The notes under the pieces were generated by a model. That model had not been told where the DNA came from. It did not search any database and worked only from the letters and a program-made list of their open reading frames with translations. A DNA stretch of 33,341 nucleotides from Holophaga sp. (lineage in GTDB: Bacteria; Acidobacteriota; Holophagae; Holophagales; Holophagaceae): assembly GCA_016715205.1 (NCBI GenBank), contig JADKBC010000020.1:1-33341 (forward strand), written 5' to 3'. This document shows positions 21,814 through 29,655 of this stretch, in pieces. Position numbers and translations under genes: made by a program. How positions within the stretch are numbered: the stretch's first letter is position 1; every line of letters begins with the position of its first letter.

Positions 21814-24074
21814 CACATCACCTGCTCAGGAAGATGGGGCTGGTTGCTGGAGGCCTGGTCCGCCATGCGCCGCAGCTCCAGGAGCTCCTCGGGGAACTGG
21901 TCTTTGGACACCTTTCGGAGCCGACAGGCGCTCACCTTGAACTCAGGAATCTTGCTGACAGGGTCGAGATGCCGCGCCGTGAGCTGGTTGACGGAGAGCT
22001 TCCCGGGCCAGTGGTAGGGGATGAACACGGTATCCGGGCGGATGGTTGTGACGACCTTAGCCGGAAGAACGAGGTTGCCGCGCCGGGTCGTCACCTCCAG
22101 GGCATCGCCTTCGGTGATGCCGTAACGCTCGGCCAGACGTGGGTGAATTTCCACATAGGGATGGGGGCACTGCTCCACCAGAAACCCGATGCGCCGCGTC
22201 TGGGTACCGCTCAGATAGTGGAAGATGACGCGGCCGGTGGTGAGCCAGATCGGATAATCCGCATCCACCACTTCCATGGGGGGACGCCAGGGCGTCGGGA
22301 TGAACTTGGCCTTTCCATCGGGGTGGGCGAAGTGTCCCTGCTCGAAGAGGCGAGGTGTGCCCGGATGATCCTCCGTTGGACAGGGCCAGAAAACGCCCTG
22401 CTGGCGCTCGATCTTCTCGTAGGAGATGCCTGCGTAATCCGCGGTTCCACCCTTTGAGGCCACTCGGAGTTCGTTGAAGATGATCTCTGGGCTCGTGAAA
22501 TGGTCGAAAAATTTGCCTCTTCCCAGCCGGTGGGCTAGGTTCACGAGAATTTGCCAGTCGGGTCTGGCATCCCCTGGAGCATCGACAGCCTTATTAATTT
22601 TGATCACGCGGCCTTCGGCACTGGTCGAGGTGCCCTCATCCTCCTCGTGCAGGGCCGAGGGAAGCACGATGTCCGCATGCTGCGCTGTCTCACTCAGGAA
22701 GAAGTCCAGCACCACGAAGAACTCGAGCTTCTCCAGGGCCTCCCGGGTGAAGGTTGTGTCAGGCAGGCTCACAAGGGGGTTGAAGCAGAGGCAGAGCAAC
22801 CCCTTGATTTCTCCCGCATGAATGGCGTTCATGATTTCCTGGGCGCTCTGGCCCACGCCGGGTAGTTCTTCGTCCGTACAGCCCCAGACGGAGCAGATGT
22901 AGGCGCGATGCTCGGGGTTGCTGATGTCTCGATTGCCCGGGAGCTGGTCGCACTTGTGCCCGTGTTCTCTGCCGCCCTGACCATTGCCCTGACCCGTGAT
23001 CGTGGCATAGCCGCAGTTGGGCCTTCCGATGCGACCCGTGGCCAGCACCATGTTGATGCAGCCCAGCACATTTTCGACGCCCTTGCTGTGGTGCTCGATG
23101 CCACGGGCATGCAGCAGAAAGCTGGTCTTGGCTTCGCCCCACATCCGGGCGGCCTTCTCGATAGCCGAAACGGGAATGCCCGTGGTGGCCGAGGTCCACT
23201 CGGGCGTGCAGTCCTTCACGACCTCCAGGGCGGTCTCAAAACCATTCGTATGGGCATTCACAAAATCCCAGTCGATGAGGTTCCACTTGTGAAGCAGGTG
23301 CAGGATGCCATTGGTGAGGGCCGAGTCCGTGCCCGGCTTGAGGGGCAGCACAAGGTCCGCGGTTCGAGCCAGGGGCGTGATGCGCGGGTCGACAACGATG
23401 AGCTTCGCCCCCTTGTCCCGAGCCCGCCAGATGTAGTCGGTTGTGATGGGGCTGCACTCGGCGACGTTGGATCCAGCAACCCAGATGACTTCGGCGCCCT
23501 CGATATCAGCCCAACTATTCGCGGCGCGATCGAGGCCGAAGGCCTTCTTGTTTCCAGCCCCGGCGCTCACCATGCAAAGGCGCCCGTTGTAGTCCAGGTT
23601 CTTTGTCTGAAGCCCCAGCCTGGCAAATTTTCCGACGAGGTAGCTCTTTTCGTTGGTGAGGGAAACGCCCGAGAGGACCGCAAAAGAATCTTTGCCGTGG
23701 GCAGCCTGAACTCGCTGAATCTCCGTGGTGGTGCGAGCCATGGCCTCTTCGAGATCCATGGGCACGAACCCGGCCTCGGTGCGTTTCATTGCGGATACCA
23801 GCCGATCGGGATGATTGCCCTGGAGGTAGCGCTTCACACCCTTGGGACAGAGCTTCCCCTGGTTGAAGGGAAAGTCTTCCCAGGGGTCGAAGCCGATGAC
23901 CTTATTGTCCTTTACCTTGAGCTTGATCCCGCACTGCTGGCCACAGAAGCAGCAGTGGGTGTTCACGACCCGGTCGGGTTCAGGATCCGCCGTCCATCCT
24001 CCGGGGGGCGCCAGATTCAGATGGGGACCGAACTGCTTGCGGAGCGCCGAGAGCGTCTGGGGCGTGTGAGCCAT
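21813..24074 (-). CDS. Molybdopterin oxidoreductase, Nas/Nap-type nitrate reductase catalytic subunit
   Basis: The 753-residue protein starts at ATG 24074 with AGGAG upstream, two bases after the membrane-subunit stop. It binds a bis-MGD molybdenum cofactor and one [4Fe-4S] cluster: CCFCGQQCG (41-49) and LCPKG (75-79). The Mo ligand is probably Cys167 in NGRLCMVSAGAG, as in NapA, NasA/NarB and some formate dehydrogenases, not the Asp of NarG. Other family blocks are SNVAECSPIT and the C-terminal molydopterin-binding domain (WLTTGRVIFHYLSGTQTRR). No twin-arginine signal is present, so it is cytoplasmic like Nas. Neighbouring NarK makes nitrate the likely substrate; formate dehydrogenase is the main alternative and cannot be excluded from motifs alone. 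Confidence 0.85.
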   Translation of the reverse strand: MAHTPQTLSALRKQFGPHLNLAPPGGWTADPEPDRVVNTHCCFCGQQCGIKLKVKDNKVIGFDPWEDFPFNQGKLCPKGVKRYLQGNHPDRLVSAMKRTEAGFVPMDLEEAMARTTTEIQRVQAAHGKDSFAVLSGVSLTNEKSYLVGKFARLGLQTKNLDYNGRLCMVSAGAGNKKAFGLDRAANSWADIEGAEVIWVAGSNVAECSPITTDYIWRARDKGAKLIVVDPRITPLARTADLVLPLKPGTDSALTNGILHLLHKWNLIDWDFVNAHTNGFETALEVVKDCTPEWTSATTGIPVSAIEKAARMWGEAKTSFLLHARGIEHHSKGVENVLGCINMVLATGRIGRPNCGYATITGQGNGQGGREHGHKCDQLPGNRDISNPEHRAYICSVWGCTDEELPGVGQSAQEIMNAIHAGEIKGLLCLCFNPLVSLPDTTFTREALEKLEFFVVLDFFLSETAQHADIVLPSALHEEDEGTSTSAEGRVIKINKAVDAPGDARPDWQILVNLAHRLGRGKFFDHFTSPEIIFNELRVASKGGTADYAGISYEKIERQQGVFWPCPTEDHPGTPRLFEQGHFAHPDGKAKFIPTPWRPPMEVVDADYPIWLTTGRVIFHYLSGTQTRRIGFLVEQCPHPYVEIHPRLAERYGITEGDALEVTTRRGNLVLPAKVVTTIRPDTVFIPYHWPGKLSVNQLTARHLDPVSKIPEFKVSACRLRKVSKDQFPEELLELRRMADQASSNQPHLPEQVM

Positions 24075-24076
24075 GG

Positions 24077-25189
24077 TCAACTCCTCAGCGAGACAGCATC
24101 ATCAATGGGTTCGGTGGGAAGGGGGATTTCCGCGAAGGGGTCGAATGCCCCGTGAAGCCTTTGGCTGTGGGCCTTCATGAGCGTACGCCTCCTACAGGAT
24201 GGGCAGAGATCGAGGTGATGAACCCCATTCGAATGGACCGCACCTTTCAAATCCAATTCGTTCCAAAGCCGTTCAAGATCCTTCCGCTGGTTCGGACGGA
24301 TGTGGTCCCGCCCACAAGTAGCACAGGGGCGAAGGCCCTCCGTTTCGCCTTCCTCCCGGTAGAGTGTCGCACCCGCCTGCGCGGGGCGCTGGACGATGTG
24401 GAACAGCTTTCCAAAGGGCAGCGAGAGCAACAGCAAAATGACGGTCATTTCATGCAGAAATGCGAGGGTGCCATAGTTCCGCCCATCGAGAAAACGAACA
24501 GACGCAGTCAGTAGCAGACCCGTAAGAGACACTGCGACTAGGAGCAACAGAGGCATTAAATCTAGGCCGAACCGCTGTGTGGATTGTTCGCCTTCATCCT
24601 TAAGTCGCCGCATAAAGGCCAATAGGCATCCTGCGATGACCATCACCGCTGCGACATCCAGGATATGAAATGCCAGCAAGGCGACAGGAGTGCCAAGGGC
24701 AAAGGCCCCGGCGGGAAAGCCGAAGAACCAGGCTTGGTATCGGTCAGGATTCAGGCCCTCGCTTGTGAAACGCACCCACCCGAAGACTAAGGGGAAAGTC
24801 ACAGCGAACGCCAACATGCATCCCCAGGCAATAAGGGCGTGGGCTGCCCAACGGCGATGGGCCCGAAAATCAATGAAACGCTGGAGAACCATTTGATCTG
24901 CGAGTGCCGCCGCCATGCGGGGGATGCGGAGCCAGCGTTTGGGGGTGGTCAATCCCTTGAGGGTCCAGCGCCAAAACATGGCGGTTGCGGGGCGTTCAAG
25001 CCAGGCAAAATAGCGGTAAGCAACCCCGAAAAAAGCGAACAAACAGGCGATCAAATACCCGAGAAGGGCAGGGTCGATCCATCGTCCGCCCCGACTCCCC
25101 GCTGCTATGACGGCAGCCAGCCCGATCGTCGCAAATCCTGCACGCACCAGGGGGCGTCCATCAAGTTCAAACCTTGGAAGGGCTGACAT
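24077..25189 (-). CDS. NarI/DsrM-like heme b membrane subunit with CxxC tail
   Basis: The 370-residue protein starts at ATG 25189 with AGGAGG four bases upstream. About six helices are predicted (15-32, 41-63, 113-137, 153-192, 208-230, 243-263). Histidines within or beside helices (His117, His175, His246, His264) could ligate two b hemes as in NarI-type quinol oxidases. A cytoplasmic tail (about 285-345) has CATC (289-292) and CPSC (329-332), a zinc-ribbon or cluster-like module not found in classical NarI. It probably oxidises quinol and passes electrons to the ferredoxin subunit. It is the first gene of the six-gene operon behind an FNR-type promoter. Confidence 0.75.
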   Translation of the reverse strand: MSALPRFELDGRPLVRAGFATIGLAAVIAAGSRGGRWIDPALLGYLIACLFAFFGVAYRYFAWLERPATAMFWRWTLKGLTTPKRWLRIPRMAAALADQMVLQRFIDFRAHRRWAAHALIAWGCMLAFAVTFPLVFGWVRFTSEGLNPDRYQAWFFGFPAGAFALGTPVALLAFHILDVAAVMVIAGCLLAFMRRLKDEGEQSTQRFGLDLMPLLLLVAVSLTGLLLTASVRFLDGRNYGTLAFLHEMTVILLLLSLPFGKLFHIVQRPAQAGATLYREEGETEGLRPCATCGRDHIRPNQRKDLERLWNELDLKGAVHSNGVHHLDLCPSCRRRTLMKAHSQRLHGAFDPFAEIPLPTEPIDDAVSLRS

Positions 25190-25262
25190 GGGGCCTCCTA
25201 AGGAGGTAGATGAAAGTCGAAGAGACAGTAATTGCCCGCGCCGTTAAAGAGGGATAATCGAA

Positions 25263-25302
25263 ACTATAGGCAGACTTCTATCAGTTCCTTGACGCAAATC
25301 AA
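25263..25302 (-). promoter_or_regulatory. FNR/DNR-type box and -10 of the nitrate reductase operon
   Basis: On the minus strand TTGATTTGCGTCAA (25302-25289) matches the FNR-family consensus with one change. A -10 element TATAGT (25268-25263) is centred 30 bases downstream, close to class II activation spacing. The box also lies 66 bases before the divergent kinase start at 25368, so it may serve both directions. Confidence 0.7.
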
Positions 25303-25367
25303 GGAGCGAGAATATATCGAGGGACCTTGACGGCTGCTGCGAAGGTAAACTCTGAGTTCCCTTTCTT

Positions 25368-26549
25368 ATGAGCAACCCGATGGAAGCTGGTCAACCCAAT
25401 GCCCCGGCGTATTTCCCACCTGTTGGACGCGCTCATCCAGCGGAGCTTGAGCGTCAAGCGAGGGTTTGGGTCGAAAACCCCCTGCTTCACCAGGTCCTCG
25501 AGGCGATGGAAGGATTTGTACTCCTGATCAACCGACAGCACCAAATCCTGATCGCCAATGTTCCCTTTCTGAAGGCCGCCCACGTAGAGGAGGTGTTGGA
25601 CCTGCGTGGGCTCAGGCTTGGCGAGGTCCTGGGCTGTATCCATGTTGCTGAGGGAAGTGACGGCTGCGGAACTTCCCCAGCTTGCGCTCAGTGTGGCGTG
25701 GCCCAGGCGGTCTCCTGCGTCAAGCAGAAGGGTTTCCGCGTAACCTACGAGGCCCTGCTGAGTTGCCGCCAGGGCCATCGCTGGGAAGCCATGGAGCTGA
25801 GGGTGCATGCCTCGCCGTTCCCAGAGGCCGGGTCCGACGAGATCCTGATGGTTTGCCAGGACATCAGCGCTGAGAAAAGACGTGAAGTCCTGGAAAGTGT
25901 CTTCTTTCACGATGTCCTGAATTCCCTGGGTGGCCTGAGGGGCTGGGTGAATGTGCTCAATGCGGGCCTCGGGGATTTAAGCCGTGCCAAGTCGAAGCTT
26001 GATCTGCTCTCTGCGCAGGTCATTGAAGAGGTCCGTTCCCAGCGCCTGCTGACGCAAGCAGAGCGGGGCGAGCTGGCGCTCAAGTCCGCGGAACTTGAGA
26101 CGGCAGGCCTGCTGCGGGATTGTGCCGCCCTGGTTCAGGAACATCCTGCTGCGAAACAGAAGACGATCTCGGTTTTGCCTACTCCCGAGGGGCTGAGGTG
26201 TCTTGCCGATCCAGATCTTCTCCGGCGCGTCCTCGTCAACATGACGCTCAATGCACTGGAGGCCTCCCCGGCAGGTGCCACGGTGACCTTGGGGGTGCAG
26301 GTCTCCGCGGGGATGATTCATTTTCAGGTCCACAACTCTGGGTGCATACCGCTCGATATACAGGGCCGTCTCTTCCAGCGGAGTTTCAGCACCAAGGCCA
26401 CAAGAGGTCGAGGTCTGGGGACCTACAGCATGAAGTTGTTCGGCGAAACCTACCTGGGCGGTCGGGTCAGCTTCCATTCGACGCCAGAGGAAGGAACTAC
26501 GTTTGAACTGGCGCTTCCCTTTCCCCACGAACACCCAGTCGGTGATTGA
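25368..26549 (+). CDS. PAS-domain histidine kinase with cysteine cluster
   Basis: The 393-residue protein has no membrane segment. A PAS domain (about 37-168) contains Cys90, Cys100, Cys106, Cys109 and Cys117 (GCGTSPACAQCG core), an arrangement suggestive of a metal, heme or redox site, as in the NreB-type oxygen sensor family though not identical. The phosphoacceptor is His181 in FFHDVLNSLGGLRGW. The ATPase has N-box NMTLNALEAS and G-box RGRGLGTYSMKLFGE; the usual DxGxG aspartate is replaced (VHNSGCIP). It is divergent from the nitrate operon with a shared FNR-type box, so it may sense O2 or nitrogen oxides. No response regulator follows: the next 600 bases are decayed sequence and the island end. 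Confidence 0.88.
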   Translation: MSNPMEAGQPNAPAYFPPVGRAHPAELERQARVWVENPLLHQVLEAMEGFVLLINRQHQILIANVPFLKAAHVEEVLDLRGLRLGEVLGCIHVAEGSDGCGTSPACAQCGVAQAVSCVKQKGFRVTYEALLSCRQGHRWEAMELRVHASPFPEAGSDEILMVCQDISAEKRREVLESVFFHDVLNSLGGLRGWVNVLNAGLGDLSRAKSKLDLLSAQVIEEVRSQRLLTQAERGELALKSAELETAGLLRDCAALVQEHPAAKQKTISVLPTPEGLRCLADPDLLRRVLVNMTLNALEASPAGATVTLGVQVSAGMIHFQVHNSGCIPLDIQGRLFQRSFSTKATRGRGLGTYSMKLFGETYLGGRVSFHSTPEEGTTFELALPFPHEHPVGD

Positions 26550-27170
26550 GACCGATCAACCTCGCATCGGATTGCGGGATGCCTGTAAACCAAGTCGCAC
26601 TTTTCGAGGAGTGTTCATCAGACTCGTAGACTTGAGTAAATAGGCCATTCTTGGGATGGTTGCGAAGCCCTGTGTGGGCAAAAAATCGGCCGAACTTTCG
26701 CCGTGAATCCTGTGGATGGCTGATCCCAGTGGTTAAGCATTCTGCTCATCGATGCCGATGGAAATTTGCGTTGAACGGCTACCACGATGTCCATGCTCAC
26801 CGTTCACCGAAAGGATCTGTTGTCTCATCTGGCGTGTTATCGCCGGTGGCAGTGACAGGAGGAGTCGATAAGCCCCTCCAACGCCTGGCTTCAGCACTGT
26901 ATCTTCGCGTCGAGGACGTGCTGCTGATTGCCCCCGGGGATGCGGTGTCCATGGCTGTCGTGGATCAATGGGTGGACTGACATCGCGTGTCTTGAACCCC
27001 AGTATTCATGGGCCTCGCGGCGGGATGCCCGCGAGTCGCCCTTTATCAAAGGGCAGGGAAATTCGTTGGGGCGCAACGCATTGGACATCGTGATGCTTGG
27101 CACGGTGAGTCAATGCACCTTGATCCTGCGCGGGGCCCAATTTGGAGTGCACCTAGGGTGCACCTACTAT
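26550..27170. other. Decayed sequence between kinase gene and attachment site
   Basis: No intact gene is visible. A plus-strand stretch (about 26869-26979) reads VDKPLQRLASALYLRVED and more, which resembles the N-terminus of some DDE transposases, but it meets a stop at once and the resemblance is weak. The rest lacks motifs. This is where a partner response regulator for the kinase would be expected. Confidence 0.4.
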
Positions 27171-27176
27171 GCAAAA

Positions 27177-27196
27177 CGGCCACCCAAAGGTGGCCG
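27177..27196 (-). terminator. Rho-independent terminator beside the second tRNA fragment
   Basis: CGGCCACC and GGTGGCCG form a perfect eight-pair stem with a four-base loop; on the minus strand it is followed by TTTT. It lies after the 3' end of the tRNA-Arg fragment at 27214-27255, in the same relative place as the terminator at 1760-1791 but with a different sequence. Confidence 0.75.
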
Positions 27197-27213
27197 TAAG
27201 TGTTGATTTTGAT

Positions 27214-27255
27214 TGGTCCCGGAGCGATTCGAACGCCCGACCCTCAGATTCGTAG
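27214..27255 (-). repeat. Attachment site: second tRNA-Arg(ACG) 3' fragment, without CCA
   Basis: The 42 bases are identical to 1800-1841: anticodon loop to discriminator base of a tRNA-Arg(ACG). The following minus-strand bases are ATC, so CCA is not encoded here, unlike the copy at 1797. The 5' half of the tRNA is again absent. A recombinase gene begins 184 bases to the right, the usual place for an integrase next to its attachment site. Confidence 0.85.
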
Positions 27256-27438
27256 TAATCCAACAAACTTCCTGAAAACCAGGATTGCTACGCGAAAACA
27301 CCAATCATTACAACGATTTACCAGAACGCATTAATGGCGTCACCAATTCTCCATCCCAGGTTTGCACCTCTATTGCACCTGGACACGCTCAGCCAGGATT
27401 TCAAGCCGCTCCTTCCCTCCCCATCCCCGGAGGGAGAT

Positions 27439-28473
27439 ATGGCTGGTTTCAAGAACGGACTTCAGAAGGTCGGAGACGCATACCACTACTGTTTCAGGAT
27501 CAACGGGCAGCAGTACAAGGGCAGCACTCGCGCCCATGATCTCCAGACGGCAAGGAAGGTCCTGGAAGGCAAACGCCAGGAAGCCCTTCTTGGTAAGCCC
27601 GTCACGCCCAAGGAAGCGCCCACCTTCGCCCTTCTCGTCAAGGACTGGCTAGCGGCTCATGCCAGGACGGCATCTGCGGGTCATCGGAGGGGCGTTGAAC
27701 ACATTTCCCGGATCTGGCTGACTCCCTACCTTGGGTCCTGCCCCATTGATAAAGTCAGTCAGGGGATGATCCTGGAAGCCCGTACTCGAATGCTGGAGGC
27801 GGGGCGATCCATGGCGACCGCGAATCACCTCCTCCGGGTCGTGAAGCTGTTGTGGAACCACGCTGTGGACGCCGGGTACATCGAGCTAGTTCCGTTCAAG
27901 ATCAAACCGCTTCGACTCCAAAAAGAAGCCACGCCCCACCGCATCCGGCTTCAGGGTGCCTGAGTTTCTTGCCGCCGTTGATGCCCAGTGCCACTCCCAA
28001 GTTGCGGTGATGCTCAAAGGTGATGCTTGGGCTGGGCATCCGGGAATCTGAAGCCCTGGGGATGCGCTGGGAATGGTTCTCTCCAGGTCAGCGAACTTAT
28101 ACCGTGGGCAAATCCAAGGGCAAGGAAGCCCGAGTTATTCCCGTCCCTGACTGGCTCTGGAAGGTGATCCATTCCATGCCCAAGACGCTCAGTGAGTGGG
28201 TCTTCCCGGGCGAAGACGGCAAATTGCACCATCCCCATTTCTGCAAGAGGGCACTTCAGCGCATTAGCGTGGATCTTGGGCTTGGGCACGTCACGCAGCA
28301 CCGACTCAGGGCAACATTCGCATCTCTGCACGCTGAGGCGGGTATCCCATCACGGAAATCCAGGGGATGCTCGGACACAAGGACATCAGCACAACGATGA
28401 TCTATGTGGAAACTTCTGTGATGCCAAACGGCGTGCCCAGGACGCCCTGAGCCTGAAGCTGGGGTTGGCGTGA
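27439..28473 (+). pseudogene. Tyrosine recombinase/integrase 1, multiply frameshifted
   Basis: From ATG 27439 (GGAGG upstream; MAGFKNGLQKVGD) the N-terminal Arm-type and core-binding domains are intact to about 27950. The catalytic domain then continues in other frames: LGLGIRESEALGMRWEW (first catalytic Arg), HRLRATFASLHAEAG (HxxR), LGHKDISTTMIYVE (His and nucleophile Tyr), and finally AKRRAQDALSLKLGLA. Frame changes are needed near 27955, 28015, 28350 and 28415. All catalytic residues survive but no single frame joins them, so it is inactive unless these are sequence errors. It is clearly related to the next gene. Confidence 0.85.
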
Positions 28474-29576
28474 TGGGGCGCGAAACGATGCGAACCCTCC
28501 CCAAGAACCGCGATGCCTTCAACGATGAAGAGCACCAACAAACGGCACGACCACATCCAGGGCTGCGACTTGTCGGACGATACTGGCACTTCCACTTGAA
28601 AATTAACGGTCAGCGCTCACATGGATCAACACGTTGCACAGACCTTGCTACCGCTCGAAAGGTCCTTGAACATAAGCGGCGCGAGATTGTAAAAGGTCAG
28701 CTGGCAAACAAACCCCGTGTTCCAACGGTTAGAGAATTGGTCGTCGAATGGCTGGCGATCAACCGCATGACCTTCTCGAAGTCGCACATCAAAAGCTCGG
28801 AATGCGCGATGCGACTGTGGGTGCTTCCGATCGTGGGATCTTTTCTGTTGACGCAAGTGACGCTCAAACACGCTATGGAGCTTCGTGCCCGGATGCTAGA
28901 GCGTGGCTGTTCTCCCCACCTATGCGAACAACGCATTCAAGATCCTAAAGGCAGTTCTCAAGTACAGGTTCGCGCAAGATACATCACCGACCCTTTTTCG
29001 TCTTCCCGCCTTCGTGTGCAACAGAAGCCCCGAGCCATCGTCCCTGCCAGGCAATTCAGGGCGTTCCTCGATGAGGTTGATCATGCTGCGAAGAATCCTC
29101 ACATCGCAGTTGTGTTGAAAGTAATGGTCGGGTTGGGCATTCGAGAAGCCGAGGCTCTTGGGATGCGTTGGGAGTGGTTTGATCCTGATCAGAAGACCTA
29201 CATTGTTGGAAAGGCAAAGGGAAAAGAAGCACGGGTGCTTCCCGTTCCAGAGTGGCTATGGGTTGCGATTCACTCAATGCCAAAGACCATCAGTGAGTGG
29301 GTGTTTCCCGCTGAGGATGGCAAGCCTCATCGTGCTCAGTTCTGCAAGAAGGCGCTGCAACGGGTATGCAAGGAACTCGGGCTCGGCAATGTCACTCAAC
29401 ATCGTTTGCGAGCAACCTTCGCATCTCTTCATGCTGAAGCAGGAACACCACTTTCAGACATTCAGGGAATGCTGGGGCATAAGAGTGTCACGACGACGAT
29501 GATCTACATTGAGCAGACGCTTGAATCGAAGCGAAAAGCGCAGAACACACTCAGCCAAAAACTCGGGCTCGCATAG
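28473..29576 (+). CDS. Tyrosine recombinase/integrase 2
   Basis: The open frame of 367 codons starts at ATG 28473, overlapping the stop of integrase 1 (TGATG); ATG 28488 is an alternative. Catalytic residues are present: Arg in GLGIREAEALGMRWEW, HxxR in HRLRATFASLHAEAG, His in LGHKSVTTTMIYIEQ, with the Tyr in MIYIE. Around 28912-29020 the encoded residues (CSPHLCEQRIQDPKGSS) do not resemble an integrase, whereas another frame there reads YANNAFKILKAVLKYRF, matching the same place in integrase 1. Two compensating frameshifts have therefore replaced about 35 residues of the core-binding domain. It probably integrates at tRNA-Arg, if functional. Confidence 0.8.
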   Translation: MGRETMRTLPKNRDAFNDEEHQQTARPHPGLRLVGRYWHFHLKINGQRSHGSTRCTDLATARKVLEHKRREIVKGQLANKPRVPTVRELVVEWLAINRMTFSKSHIKSSECAMRLWVLPIVGSFLLTQVTLKHAMELRARMLERGCSPHLCEQRIQDPKGSSQVQVRARYITDPFSSSRLRVQQKPRAIVPARQFRAFLDEVDHAAKNPHIAVVLKVMVGLGIREAEALGMRWEWFDPDQKTYIVGKAKGKEARVLPVPEWLWVAIHSMPKTISEWVFPAEDGKPHRAQFCKKALQRVCKELGLGNVTQHRLRATFASLHAEAGTPLSDIQGMLGHKSVTTTMIYIEQTLESKRKAQNTLSQKLGLA

Positions 29577-29655
29577 ACGGACATGGAATTTCTACGGGCT
29601 CCTGCCGCTCGTGGAAGCTCCATCTGTCTCGTTTTGTGCAGGGTTGGAGTTGGAT

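Larger units (their letters stand above)
1800..27255. mobile_element. Genomic island bracketed by 42-bp tRNA-Arg repeats
   Basis: The two identical 42-bp tRNA-Arg 3' fragments are in the same orientation and delimit about 25.4 kb. Inside are an ABC exporter, the NO-detoxification genes, two sensory systems and the nitrate reductase operon: a coherent accessory cargo. No intact integrase lies between the repeats, so this segment may have lost it, or may be part of a larger tandem accretion using the recombinases right of the second repeat. Decayed fragments sit at its edges and junctions (1876-2079, 6040-6216, 18328-18936, 26550-27170). Confidence 0.65.

Noticed and set aside
21813..24074. Formate dehydrogenase
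   Set aside because: The Cys-ligand motif alone would allow it, but NarK in the same operon and the NO-module context favour nitrate; not fully excluded.
22908..24155. Plus-strand open frame of 415 codons
   Set aside because: It is antisense to the molybdoenzyme gene, has no family motifs, and arises from the codon bias of the real gene.
26869..26979. Transposase gene fragment
   Set aside because: The resemblance is limited to about 20 residues, without catalytic motifs; too weak for a firm call.
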